DNA of 47,466 bases from JBBREP01 sp036501845 (lineage in GTDB: Bacteria; Actinomycetota; Acidimicrobiia; IMCC26256; PALSA-610): positions 1 to 47,466 of the forward strand of contig DASXZO010000136.1 of the NCBI GenBank assembly GCA_036501845.1. The letters run 5' to 3'. The notes beneath the pieces were generated by a model. That model was not told the origin of the DNA. It made no database searches and saw only the letters and a program-made list of their open reading frames with translations. How positions within the stretch are numbered: position 1 is the first letter of the stretch; every line of letters starts with the position of its first letter. This document shows positions 23,773 through 32,854 of this stretch, in pieces. Made by a program: the position numbers and the translations under genes.

Positions 23773-24728
23773 TAGTTGATCGTGCAGAAGTCGTGCACTG
23801 ACACCTGCTGCACCGGACTGATCTGCACGACACCACCGTTCGTGCACTGCGAATAGTTGTCGCGCGCGATCACCACCGCGCCGATCGAACAGCCGACGAT
23901 GATCGCCGCGGCCACCGCGATGCCGACGCCGCGGTTCGTGGCACCGAAGCGCGGGTGCAGCATGACCGCGCCGAGGATCGCTCCGGCCACGAGGCCGCCC
24001 ACGTGCGCTCCGATGCTGATGTTGCTATCGAGGAACGACAGCACGAGCTCGATGATGAGCAGCGGGCCCCAACCGGTTTGGTAGAAGCTCACGCCGCGCT
24101 GGTAGAGCGCGATGGTGGCCGCGGCTGCGAGGCCGAAGATGGCGCCCGACGCGCCGCCGTTCACGTGGGTGTCGTTGATCAACGCGATCGCGAACGATCC
24201 GGCCACGAGAGAGGCGAAGTAGATCAGCGTGAAACGCAACCGGCCGATGCCGGCCTCCATCGTCTGGCCGAGGAACCACAGGATCAGCATGTTGAAGAAG
24301 ATGTGCAGGAACCCGAAGTGGATGAAGCCCGACGTGACGATCCGTTCCCACTGCCCGGCTGCGATCGCAGGGTTGTAGTAGCCCCAGCGCGCCTCGAACG
24401 CAGTGACCGTGCTCGAACCGGAGAGGCCGCCGAACCCCGCGCCCTTCACCAGGTCGATCGCGAACACCAGCACGTTGAGGCCGATCAGGATCTTGGTGAC
24501 CAGCATCGGGTCGCCCTTGGCGCTGCGCACCGCTCGCCGGGCCTGTTCCGATCGCGGGGGTTGCTCGGCCTTCAGGCACTCCCAGCAGTGCGCGCCGACG
24601 GGCGCGTCGTGGAGGCACTCCCAGCACGCCGGCCGGCCGCAGCGCGTGCAACGCCGACCGGTCTCACGGTCGGTGTGGAAGAAGCACGTGGTGCGTTCTT
24701 CGGTAGGCGGCGGCTCCGGGAACGTCAT
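23769..24728 (-). CDS. Rhomboid intramembrane serine protease with N-terminal zinc-ribbon
   Basis: A 319-residue protein. Residues 15-51 hold a B-box-like cysteine/histidine cluster (CFFHTDRETGRRCTRCGRPACWECLHD and following CWEC). A rhomboid core with six or more membrane segments follows: HFGFLHIFFNMLILWFLG (N146), catalytic GASGAIFG (S194) and SIGAHVGGL (H242). A further C-terminal membrane helix and a short extracytoplasmic tail with two cysteines end the protein. It should cleave membrane-anchored substrates. Its stop overlaps that of the PhoU/RCK-C gene. Confidence 0.9.
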   Translation of the reverse strand: MTFPEPPPTEERTTCFFHTDRETGRRCTRCGRPACWECLHDAPVGAHCWECLKAEQPPRSEQARRAVRSAKGDPMLVTKILIGLNVLVFAIDLVKGAGFGGLSGSSTVTAFEARWGYYNPAIAAGQWERIVTSGFIHFGFLHIFFNMLILWFLGQTMEAGIGRLRFTLIYFASLVAGSFAIALINDTHVNGGASGAIFGLAAAATIALYQRGVSFYQTGWGPLLIIELVLSFLDSNISIGAHVGGLVAGAILGAVMLHPRFGATNRGVGIAVAAAIIVGCSIGAVVIARDNYSQCTNGGVVQISPVQQVSVHDFCTINY

Positions 24729-24784
24729 CGCGGGAGCACGCTACCGGCGCGGTGAAGTCGGCTTCTTCACGGTACGTTCGTGGC

Positions 24785-27154
24785 GTGGCTGAGGTCGTGG
24801 CGTCGCCACCGGCGCAACGCACCGCGCCGACGGGGCTGAGCGCAGAAGAGGTTGCCGAGCGCGTCGCGCGGGGCGCCACCAACCAGACCAGCGCTCGCAC
24901 CAGCCGCACGCTGAGCGAGATCGCCCGGGCGAACATCTTCACGCGCTTCAACGCCATCCTCGGCGCCATGCTCGTGATCACGCTCTCGTTACGCGAGCCG
25001 GCCGACTCGCTCTTCGGCATCGTGCTCGTGGTCAACGCGCTGATCGGCATCGTGCAGGAGTACCTCGCCAAGCGCAAGCTCGACGCGCTTGCAGTGGTGA
25101 ACGCGCCGCGAGCACGCGTGGTGCGCGACGGGCAACGGTCGGAGGTCTCGGTCGACGACGTCGTGCTCGACGACATCGTCGAGATCGAGACTGGTGACCA
25201 GGTATGCGCCGACGGTGTGCTGATCAAAAGCGTTGGTCTCGAACTCGACGAGTCGTTGCTCACGGGCGAGAGCGATCCGGTGGAGAAGCCCGACGGTACC
25301 CAGGTGCTGTCGGGGAGCTTCGTGGTGGCGGGGCACGGACGCTTCCAGGCGACGCAGGTGGGTTCGTCGGCCTACGCCCAGCGACTCGCGACGGAAGCCC
25401 GGCGCTTCTCGCTCGTGTCGTCAGAGCTCCAGGCGGGCACCGACCAGATCCTCAAGTACGTGACGATCGCGATGGTGCCGTGCGCCGCGCTGTTGTTGTG
25501 GAGCCAGCTCAACGGGTCGGGGAGTCGCCACGATCAACTGATCCGGGTGGTGGCGGGCATCGTCGCCATGGTGCCCGAAGGTCTCGTGCTGCTCACGAGC
25601 CTCGCCTTCTTGATCGCGGCGCGCCTGCTCGCGCAGCGCCGCGTACTCGTGCAGGAGTTGCCGGCCGTCGAGGGGTTGGCGCGCGTCGACGTGGTGTGCA
25701 TCGACAAGACCGGCACCATCACCGAGGGCGTCGTCGACTTCCACTCGGTGGTGGCGTTCGGCGACCATGAGGAATCCACCATCGGCGCCGCACTCGGTGC
25801 GCTCGCAGCCGACGAGCACGCCAACGCCACGTTGCGCGCCGTGGGCGACGAGTTCGACGACCCCGGTTGGCAGCGCGCACACACCGTGCCGTTCTCGTCG
25901 GCCCGCAAGTGGAGCGCAGCCGCGTTCGACGACCAGGGCAGCTGGTACATCGGGGCGCCGGAGATGCTGTGGACCCCCGACGCCGACCACAACGACCACG
26001 ACGATCCGGGCGTGCTCGACCGCGCCCACGAGCACGCGTCGGCCGGACGGCGTGTGTTGCTGCTCGCGCGCACCGACGAACCCCTCGCCGGCGAGACCCG
26101 TCCTGACAGCCTCGATGCCGTCGCGCTCGTGCTGCTCGAAGAACGCGTGCGCGCCGATGCCGCGGAGACCTTCCGCTACTTCGACGAGCAGGGCGTGACG
26201 CTGCGCGTGCTCTCCGGCGACAGCCCTGCGACGGTCGCGGCGGTGGCCAAGCGGGCAGGAATTCCCGGTGCGGACCGCGTCGTCGACGCTCGGACTCTGC
26301 CCGATGATCGCGAGCAGCTCGCCGACGCGCTCGACGAGTACGTGGTGCTCGGTCGCGTCGCGCCGCAGCAGAAGCGTGCGATCGTGCAGGCACTGCAGTC
26401 GCGCGGCCATGTGGTGGCCATGACGGGCGACGGTGTCAACGACGCGCTCGCGCTCAAGGACGCCGACATCGGCGTGGCTATGGGCAACGGCGCCGCGGCC
26501 ACACGCGCAGTGGCGCAGCTCGTGCTGCTCGACGGCCAGTTCGGTGCCATGCCGGGCGTCGTCGCGGAGGGACGGAGAGTGATCGCCAACGTGGAGCGGG
26601 TGGCGAACCTCTACATCACCAAGACCGTGTATGCGGTGCTCTTCGCAGTAGTGGTGGGCCTCGCGTCGTGGACGTATCCGTTCGTGCCCCGGCACATGAC
26701 CGTGGTGTCGAGCCTCACCATCGGCATACCGTCGTTCTTCCTCGCGCTGGCGCCGAGCAACCGTCGTTACGTGCCTGGCTTCGTGCGTCGCGTCGCGCGT
26801 TTCACGATCCCGGCCGGGCTCACGCTCGGGATCGCGACGCTCGCCACCTACGGCATCGTGCGCCAACTCGATCACGTCACCGACGTGGACGCCAGCTCCG
26901 TGGCCATCGTGGTGCTCGTGGCACTGGGGCTCTGGGTGCTGCTGGTGCTCGCGCGCCCGCTCACGACGCTGCGGATACTGCTCGTAGCGCTGATGGCGTT
27001 GTCGTTCGTGGTGCTGCTGCTGTCGCCGGCGCTGCGCAACTTCTACGAGATCCACCTCACCCACGAGGCGAGCGCCTGGATCGTGGCCGCGACCGCCACC
27101 GCGGCCGGTGTGCTCGGCATCGAGCTCACCGCGCGCTTCGCACCGCAAACCTGA
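24785..27154 (+). CDS. Cation-translocating P-type ATPase, CtpE-like
   Basis: A 789-residue ATP-driven cation pump. Actuator motif LTGES, TM4 motif VPEGLVLL, phosphorylation motif DKTGTIT (D307), and hinge motif TGDGVNDALAL are present; about ten membrane helices. It has no N-terminal metal-binding CxxC and no CPC in TM4, so it is not a heavy-metal pump. The VPEGLVLLTSLAFLIAA stretch resembles mycobacterial CtpE, which has been linked to Ca2+ uptake. GTG 24785 is set by TACGTT, ending six bases upstream, rather than ATG 24752. Confidence 0.87.
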   Translation: MAEVVASPPAQRTAPTGLSAEEVAERVARGATNQTSARTSRTLSEIARANIFTRFNAILGAMLVITLSLREPADSLFGIVLVVNALIGIVQEYLAKRKLDALAVVNAPRARVVRDGQRSEVSVDDVVLDDIVEIETGDQVCADGVLIKSVGLELDESLLTGESDPVEKPDGTQVLSGSFVVAGHGRFQATQVGSSAYAQRLATEARRFSLVSSELQAGTDQILKYVTIAMVPCAALLLWSQLNGSGSRHDQLIRVVAGIVAMVPEGLVLLTSLAFLIAARLLAQRRVLVQELPAVEGLARVDVVCIDKTGTITEGVVDFHSVVAFGDHEESTIGAALGALAADEHANATLRAVGDEFDDPGWQRAHTVPFSSARKWSAAAFDDQGSWYIGAPEMLWTPDADHNDHDDPGVLDRAHEHASAGRRVLLLARTDEPLAGETRPDSLDAVALVLLEERVRADAAETFRYFDEQGVTLRVLSGDSPATVAAVAKRAGIPGADRVVDARTLPDDREQLADALDEYVVLGRVAPQQKRAIVQALQSRGHVVAMTGDGVNDALALKDADIGVAMGNGAAATRAVAQLVLLDGQFGAMPGVVAEGRRVIANVERVANLYITKTVYAVLFAVVVGLASWTYPFVPRHMTVVSSLTIGIPSFFLALAPSNRRYVPGFVRRVARFTIPAGLTLGIATLATYGIVRQLDHVTDVDASSVAIVVLVALGLWVLLVLARPLTTLRILLVALMALSFVVLLLSPALRNFYEIHLTHEASAWIVAATATAAGVLGIELTARFAPQT

Positions 27155-27166
27155 ATAGCGGCAAGT

Positions 27167-29041
27167 TCAGGGTGAAGTAGTGGTGGTCGCGCCCGCGGCA
27201 GTGGTGGTCGACGCGCCGGGTGTGGTGCTCGTGGGAGCAGTGGTGGTGGGTGTGCCCGGCCCGACGAGCGTGATGTCGGGCGTCATGGTGTAGTTCCAGG
27301 TGTCGTGCTCGACGCGTGGCGGCTTCCCGGGCTGGGTGATGGTCCGGTAGAACTCGACCGAGTAACCGGTCTCGCCCGCCGCGCCGAACGCGGTCTGGCC
27401 GGGCTGGAGCGTGGCGCACTTCTTGTTCGGGTCGTCGCCGGCGTTGCTCACCGGGCACGTCTCGGTCTTCTGGGTCACCGGGTTGGTGCTGATGATGTGC
27501 AGGCAGCGCTGCTCGGTGAGCGTGTCGTACTCGGGACCGACCGAGCACGTGCCGTACGTTTCGCGCACCACGCGACCGTCGTTGTTGCCGTAGAGCGCGA
27601 CGGTGACCGATGTGCCGGTGTAGCTCGTGCGCAACCAGATGCCGTGGTTCGTGTCGTTGCGGAACTGCATGTCGATCTGCGGATAGCTCAGCGTGGCTTC
27701 GCGGCCCATCGGATAGCGCGAGATGTAGAGCGAGTGGGGCATGTGCCGCACGATCTCGTAGCCGCCCCACCACGCGGCGTTGAACGTGGTCGTGGAGAGC
27801 TGGCTCACGCCGCCGCCGAAGTCGGTGCCGAACTCGTTGTCCTCGATCACCGGGGCCTGCACGAAACCGCGCGCTTGTGTGCGGGGCCCGATCGCCTGGT
27901 TGAGCGAGAACAGCTGGCCCGGCTCGATGATCGTGTTGTTGATGATGTCGGCAGCGCGGTGGATGTTCGTGATGCGCGCCTCGCAACACGGATGGTGCGT
28001 GGTGAACGACGACACGAGACCGGTGATACCCAATGCCTTCGCCCAGGCCGTGTCGTGATCGGGTTGCGTGGCGCCGAACTGCACGTCGAAGTCGCGCCGC
28101 CCGGCGAGGATGTCGCGGCCGATCGCGTCGAAGTCAGGGCCGGTGCCCGCGCGCGACGGCACCACGCTCACATGGCCCTGCGCGTCGACGGTGAACGTGG
28201 CGTTCACCGGTGGCGTGCCGAGGGCGCGAATCGGCGCCGCCACCGCGTCGCGCAAACGCGTCGCGTCCATCGTGAGTGCGAGGCGACCGTGCTGTACGGG
28301 CGCGCTGAGCGCGGTCGCCACCTCTGAACCCGTGATCGTGAACGTGTGGCTGTCGGAGTGCACCGTGTAGGTGCCGGCGATGATCTTGCGGGCCCGGGCT
28401 GCGACCACCTGCGCCTGGGCCGAGGTGACTGCGGGCCGGCGGCCCACCAGCGGCAGCACGATCGGGTCGTCGCGAGGTGACAACGCAGCCGACCGCAGCA
28501 AGGTGGTGGCGCGTGTGGTGTCGATCCCCTTACCGCCTCGATCGGGCGTGACCGCCACGGTTGTGCCGTGAATGGTGATCCCGGCGTTGCGCACACCCAC
28601 CACCGTCTCGCGGTCCCATTGCGCCACCGCGGCCGCCACCGCTTTGCCGGACACGTCGACGTGCAGGGGGATGTTGTCGTTGCGCATGCGCCGTAGCACC
28701 ACACCGAACGCGGCGTTGAACGGGTTGCCGGAATGGCCGTTGTGGCGCGCGCCCGCGAGCGTCGCGTCCACGTCGAGACGCACGCCCAGGTCGCCGGCCG
28801 CGGCGTGCACGTCGTCGGGGCCGGCCTTCGCATCGATCACGCGTTGCTGCATGGTGTGCGCGAGCTGATCGAGCTGCGCACGCGCGCTCGACTCGGTGGC
28901 GCCGGTGGCGTGAATGCCGTCGACGTGCACACCGGGGAGGATGCGGCCGTTGTGAGCGATGCGCTCGGCCACTGCGACGAACAGCAGCACGTCGAATACG
29001 GCCACGAGTGCGATCGCCACCCAACCTGCTCGCGCGCGCAC
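27167..29041 (-). CDS. VanW family protein with membrane anchor
   Basis: A 624-residue envelope protein: one N-terminal membrane helix (VAIALVAVFDVLLFVAV), two putative peptidoglycan-binding-like repeats of the YoaR type (up to about residue 310), and a VanW domain with IIEPGQLFSLNQAIGPRTQARGF and GGGVSQLSTTTFNAAWWGG. The tail is Thr/Pro-rich and disordered. Function is unproven; relatives sit in cell-wall contexts. TACATT (29054-29049) ends seven bases before GTG 29041, so that GTG is preferred to the TTG three codons earlier. Divergent from mca. Confidence 0.83.
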   Translation of the reverse strand: MRARAGWVAIALVAVFDVLLFVAVAERIAHNGRILPGVHVDGIHATGATESSARAQLDQLAHTMQQRVIDAKAGPDDVHAAAGDLGVRLDVDATLAGARHNGHSGNPFNAAFGVVLRRMRNDNIPLHVDVSGKAVAAAVAQWDRETVVGVRNAGITIHGTTVAVTPDRGGKGIDTTRATTLLRSAALSPRDDPIVLPLVGRRPAVTSAQAQVVAARARKIIAGTYTVHSDSHTFTITGSEVATALSAPVQHGRLALTMDATRLRDAVAAPIRALGTPPVNATFTVDAQGHVSVVPSRAGTGPDFDAIGRDILAGRRDFDVQFGATQPDHDTAWAKALGITGLVSSFTTHHPCCEARITNIHRAADIINNTIIEPGQLFSLNQAIGPRTQARGFVQAPVIEDNEFGTDFGGGVSQLSTTTFNAAWWGGYEIVRHMPHSLYISRYPMGREATLSYPQIDMQFRNDTNHGIWLRTSYTGTSVTVALYGNNDGRVVRETYGTCSVGPEYDTLTEQRCLHIISTNPVTQKTETCPVSNAGDDPNKKCATLQPGQTAFGAAGETGYSVEFYRTITQPGKPPRVEHDTWNYTMTPDITLVGPGTPTTTAPTSTTPGASTTTAAGATTTTSP

Positions 29042-29094
29042 CCGGGCCAATGTATCGAGGGAGAGTGACCAATCTCCGGCGGTAGCCTCAGACG

Positions 29095-29997
29095 ATGACT
29101 TCGCCCGATCCCGTTCCGGAGCTGTGCCTACTCCAGATTCACGCGCATCCGGACGACGAGGCCTCGAAGGGTTCCGGCACCACCGCCTATTACCACGCGC
29201 AAGGTGTACGGAACGTGCTCGTGTGCTGTACCGGGGGTGAAGAGGGCGACATCCTCAACCCCGCGATGGAACGACCCGAAGTGCGCGCCGACCTGCACGA
29301 AGTGCGTATGGCCGAACTGCGTGAGAGCGTGCGCATCCTCGGCTACGACGCGCTGCACATGCTCGGTTATCGCGACTCGGGAATGCCCGACACCGAGGCC
29401 AACGCTCGCCCCGAGAACTTCGCCAACGCGCCGCTCGACCAGGCCGTCGGCCGTTTCGTCGAGATCATCCGGGCCGAGCGGCCGCAGGTGATCATCACCT
29501 ATCACGAAGACCGCGATTGGTACCCCCACCCCGACCACATCCGGGTGTGGGAGATCTCCGAGCCGGCGTTCGACGCTGCGGGCGATCCCGATCGCTACCC
29601 CGACGCGGGTGAGCCGTGGCAGCCGTCGAAGCTCTACTACGTGGCCTGGTCGTTCGCTCGGGTGAAGGCGCTCCACCAGGCGCATCTCGATGCCGGGATC
29701 GAGAGCCCGTTCGAGCGCTGGTTCGAAGGCGAAGGCTTCCGCGACCGCGACGACCGCTTCACGTCGCGCATCGACATCGGCGACTTCATGGCCGAGCGCC
29801 GTGCCGCGCTGCTCGCGCACGCCACGCAGGTGGCTCCCGACGGCTTCTGGATGAAGCTCCCCGACGAGATGGTGCGCAACATCTACCCGTGGGAGGACTA
29901 CATCCTCGCCCGCTCGCTCGTCGACACCGGCGTCGCCGAGGGCGAGATCGAGACCGACCTCTTCGCAGGCCTGCGCGATCCCGCGCGCGTACGGTGA
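29095..29997 (+). CDS. mca: Mycothiol S-conjugate amidase
   Basis: Hydrolyses mycothiol S-conjugates to mercapturic acids and glucosaminyl-inositol, detoxifying electrophiles. The 300-residue PIG-L-fold enzyme has zinc-site HPDD (18-21) in LLQIHAHPDDEASKGSGTTA and HPDH (145-148) in YHEDRDWYPHPDH, with the Mca-like stretches LVCCTGGEEGDILNPAM and MLGYRDSGMPD. Residue pattern and length favour Mca over MshB. TAGCCT ends six bases before the ATG (leaderless). Presence implies mycothiol and supports an actinobacterial host. Confidence 0.92.
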   Translation: MTSPDPVPELCLLQIHAHPDDEASKGSGTTAYYHAQGVRNVLVCCTGGEEGDILNPAMERPEVRADLHEVRMAELRESVRILGYDALHMLGYRDSGMPDTEANARPENFANAPLDQAVGRFVEIIRAERPQVIITYHEDRDWYPHPDHIRVWEISEPAFDAAGDPDRYPDAGEPWQPSKLYYVAWSFARVKALHQAHLDAGIESPFERWFEGEGFRDRDDRFTSRIDIGDFMAERRAALLAHATQVAPDGFWMKLPDEMVRNIYPWEDYILARSLVDTGVAEGEIETDLFAGLRDPARVR

Positions 29998-30001
29998 CGC
30001 G

Positions 30002-30292
30002 ATGACCGCGCCGGCGCAGCCCTACGTGGTCGCGTACGTGGTGGCCAAGGGCAAGAAGCAACTTTCACGGCGCGCCGTGCGCGTCGACGGCCAGTCGGTC
30101 ACAGATCTCGCCGACGACGACGCCAGCGAACCCGACGTCACGTTCACGATGACGCCCGAAGTCGCGTCGGAGTTCGACGCCGGCGCGCTCGACGTGAACG
30201 TCGGCTTCATGCGCGGCGCGATCAAGATGTCGGGCGACTCTGGTGCGTTGCTACGCGTGCTTCCGGCGCTCAAGCGCGCTGCAAATCCCTGA
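30002..30292 (+). CDS. SCP2-like sterol/lipid carrier domain protein
   Basis: A 96-residue single SCP2-type domain (DVTFTMTPEVASEFDAGALDVNVGFMRGAIKMSGD). Such domains bind lipids or acyl-CoAs. TACGGT inside the end of mca finishes six bases before the ATG, so it may have its own leaderless promoter besides read-through. The 3' end overlaps the convergent deacetylase gene by 23 bases. Confidence 0.72.
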   Translation: MTAPAQPYVVAYVVAKGKKQLSRRAVRVDGQSVTDLADDDASEPDVTFTMTPEVASEFDAGALDVNVGFMRGAIKMSGDSGALLRVLPALKRAANP

Positions 30293-31106
30293 GCTCACGG
30301 AAACCGATGAGCGTGGCTCCGGCCCGCTCGACGAGCACAGGGAGCGACCGGTCGGTGGTGAGGAACAGGTAGTCCTCCACGCGCGTCGACCAGTCGGGGT
30401 GCGACGACCGCAGCTCATCGGTGTCGCTCGCCGGGTGCAGGTACACCTCGGTCACACCGGGACGCAGGTCGAACAAGGTCCGCTCGATCGCTCGGCGCGA
30501 GCCCATCGCGGTGTGCACGAAATGATCGGGGAACAGCACGCCTTCGTCCGACGCGAGCTTGCGGTAGGGGAACCCGACCACACGCTCGGCCGAAGCGCCG
30601 GCCATGCGCAGCGGCAGGCGGAACTCCACCGCCATCTCGAGGTACACGTCGAAGAACTCGGGGCGGAGCTGCATCGTGCCCATATGGCTGTCGATGTTGC
30701 TCACGTCGAAGCCCCACATGATCGCCCGCTCGATCTGCGCGCGGCACTCGCGCCGGACCTCTTCGAGGTCGGCGTGCTCCCACACGTCGTCGATCGTGCG
30801 CGGGAAGCCGCCGTCACCGTCGAGCAGGCTCGGTGAATGCGTGGTGGGGCCCCATCGGTAGGTGTCCCACTCCGAGTTGAGCGTGAGGTGCACGCCGACA
30901 TCCTCGCCGCGGTACATCGCGGCCGCGTCGCGGGCCCACGGGCACGGCACCATCAGCGACGCGCTGGTGGCCATGCCGTTGCGCAACGAGTCGTACACCG
31001 CGACATTGGCTGCGCGCGACGAACCGAGGTCGTCGCAGTTGATGATGAGCAGCTTGGCGTCGGGCTGATGACCGAGCGCCTCGCACAGCGTGCTCGTCGT
31101 GCGCAT
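30270..31106 (-). CDS. ChbG/HpnK (YdjC) family carbohydrate deacetylase
   Basis: A 278-residue deacetylase-fold protein. LLIINCDDLGSSRAANVAVYDSLRNG carries the DD metal site, DVGVHLTLNSEWDTYRWGP the HLT block, and NIDSHMGTM the HxG site; TEVYLHPASDTDEL is the C-terminal part. These place it in the YdjC-like family, which removes acetyl groups from oligosaccharides or hopanoid-linked sugars. The substrate is unknown. Start ATG 31106 is chosen because the longer frame upstream reads as non-coding Arg/Ser-rich sequence. Confidence 0.83.
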   Translation of the reverse strand: MRTTSTLCEALGHQPDAKLLIINCDDLGSSRAANVAVYDSLRNGMATSASLMVPCPWARDAAAMYRGEDVGVHLTLNSEWDTYRWGPTTHSPSLLDGDGGFPRTIDDVWEHADLEEVRRECRAQIERAIMWGFDVSNIDSHMGTMQLRPEFFDVYLEMAVEFRLPLRMAGASAERVVGFPYRKLASDEGVLFPDHFVHTAMGSRRAIERTLFDLRPGVTEVYLHPASDTDELRSSHPDWSTRVEDYLFLTTDRSLPVLVERAGATLIGFRELRDLQRA

Positions 31107-31137
31107 GATGCGGCCAGCGTAGCTGTGCGCGCGCCGG

Positions 31138-31629
31138 TCAGTTCCTGGCGCGCTGCTCCAGCACTTGCGCGACGAACCGCCGGGCCCGCCCCATGCGCAT
31201 CGTCTCGAGTTCCACGATCGAGCCATTGGTGAGCAGCACGACGACGCGTGACGACAGCAACGAGCGCACTGCGGTCATCTGCACGATGTCGGAGAGTGGC
31301 ACCATCCCCGCACGGTTCTTCGGGCGCGAGCGCAGGAACTTCGAGCTGTACACCGCGAGGTGGTGCTCGGTGAGTCCGAGCACCATGGCCATGCCCCCCA
31401 CCGGAAAGCCGGCCAACTGCGCGTCGGACGACCATTTTCGATAGGCGCCGATGGCCGAGAGCGACGGACCGCGACTGAGGCGCATCGGTGTGGCGGTGGT
31501 GGTGCCGGCGGGGGGACCGCCGAAGTTGCCGGCGTCGACCGTGCGCCGTTTGGCGAACGTCACCGGCAAGTACGCCAGCAGCGTGTGGGTCTCCGGCTGT
31601 TCGCCGGTGTCGCTCGCGTCGTCAGACAC
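31138..31629 (-). CDS. Hypothetical protein, possible bacterial PH-like domain
   Basis: A 163-residue protein with no signal peptide. The C-terminal half (GMAMVLGLTEHHLAVYSSKF, then VPLSDIVQMTAVRSLLSSRVVVLLTNGSIVELET) has the alternating strand pattern of PH-like domains. This is a fold guess. Its start overlaps the end of the thiolase by eight bases, indicating co-translation. Confidence 0.6.
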   Translation of the reverse strand: MSDDASDTGEQPETHTLLAYLPVTFAKRRTVDAGNFGGPPAGTTTATPMRLSRGPSLSAIGAYRKWSSDAQLAGFPVGGMAMVLGLTEHHLAVYSSKFLRSRPKNRAGMVPLSDIVQMTAVRSLLSSRVVVLLTNGSIVELETMRMGRARRFVAQVLEQRARN

Positions 31630-32809
31630 GTTCGATGAGCGTGCCCGTCCCCAGACCGCCGCCGCAGCACATCGTGACCAAGCCGAACTGGCCGTCGACC
31701 CGCTCGAGCTCGTGCAACGCCGTGGTGATCAGACGAGCGCCTGTGGCGCCGACGGGGTGGCCGAGCGCGATGGCACCGCCGTTCGGGTTCACCTTCTCCA
31801 TGTCGGGCTTCAGCTCGCGCTCCCACGCGAGCACCACCGACGCGAACGCCTCGTTGATCTCGATCACGTCGAGGTCGCCGATGCTCATCTTGCGCCGCTC
31901 GAGGATGCGGCGGGTCGCGTCGATCGGGCCCGTAAGCATGAGCACTGGGTCGACGCCCACGAGGCATTGGTCGACGATGCGTGCCCGGGGCCGCAAGCCG
32001 AGTTGCTTGGCGCGCGCAGCACTGGTGAGCAGGACCGCCGCTGAGCCGTCGGTGATCTGCGAGCTCGAACCGGCCGTGTGCACACCGTCTTCGCGCGCCA
32101 CCGGCTTGAGCGCGGCGAGCTTCTCGAGTGACGTCTCGCGCAGACCTTCGTCACGCGCCACGCGGTGCGTGGTGCCCGTGGGCTTGCCGTCGTCACCGAG
32201 GTCGGGCGCGTCGATCTGCACGACCTCGCGCTCGAATCGGCCTTCGTTCCACGCGCTCGCTGCACGCTCCTGTGACTGCAGCCCGAATGCGTCGCAGTCG
32301 GCGCGGGTCACTCCCCATTTGTCGGCGATGCGTTCTGCGCCCTCGAACTGCGACGTCACCTCGTAGTGCTCGAAGTAGCTCTTCGGCGTCGGGCGGCCGA
32401 ACTCGCCGCGCACCGCCGCGCCGAGCGGCACCCGCGACATCGACTCGACACCGCAGCCGATCGCCATGTCGACGGCGTCGGCCTTGATCAGCGAGGTGGC
32501 GAGGTTGGTGGCCTGCTGGCTCGATCCGCACTGGCTGTCGACGGTGGTGGCGGCGATCGACATCGGGAAGCCGCCGCTGAGCCAGGCGGTGCGGGCGATG
32601 TTGAACGTTTGCTCACCGACCTGGCTCACGCAACCGCCGACGATCTGGCCGACCGCGCTCGGGTCGATGCCGCTGCGCTCGACGAGCGCGGTGAACACCG
32701 CCGCGAGCAGGTCGGCGGGGTGCATCGTCGACAGTCCGCCACCGCGCTTGCCGAGGGGTGCGCGCACCGCCTCGACGATCACGACGTCGTTGTCAGCAAC
32801 AGCAGGCAT
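31622..32809 (-). CDS. Thiolase (acetyl-CoA acyltransferase), FadA5-like
   Basis: A 395-residue thiolase that cleaves or forms 3-ketoacyl-CoA. The acyl-accepting cysteine is C94 in DSQCGSSQQA, the histidine block is NPNGGAIALGHPVGATG, and the second active-site cysteine is in TMCCGGGLGTG. The pattern resembles thiolases of steroid and branched-chain degradation in actinobacteria, but no steroid ring-cleavage gene is in the window. GAGGAG upstream of the ATG is a good ribosome site. Confidence 0.9.
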   Translation of the reverse strand: MPAVADNDVVIVEAVRAPLGKRGGGLSTMHPADLLAAVFTALVERSGIDPSAVGQIVGGCVSQVGEQTFNIARTAWLSGGFPMSIAATTVDSQCGSSQQATNLATSLIKADAVDMAIGCGVESMSRVPLGAAVRGEFGRPTPKSYFEHYEVTSQFEGAERIADKWGVTRADCDAFGLQSQERAASAWNEGRFEREVVQIDAPDLGDDGKPTGTTHRVARDEGLRETSLEKLAALKPVAREDGVHTAGSSSQITDGSAAVLLTSAARAKQLGLRPRARIVDQCLVGVDPVLMLTGPIDATRRILERRKMSIGDLDVIEINEAFASVVLAWERELKPDMEKVNPNGGAIALGHPVGATGARLITTALHELERVDGQFGLVTMCCGGGLGTGTLIERV

Positions 32810-32854
32810 GGTGTCTCCTCACTCGGAATCGCGCGGCAGCGTACCGACTACTTG

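Noticed and set aside
25421..27148. 575-codon minus-strand ORF opposite the P-type ATPase
   Set aside because: Antisense shadow; all P-type ATPase motifs are on the plus strand.
27305..28327. Long plus-strand ORF (340 codons) opposite the VanW gene
   Set aside because: Arg/Val/Ala-rich shadow of a high-GC gene; the minus strand has clear VanW motifs and a promoter.
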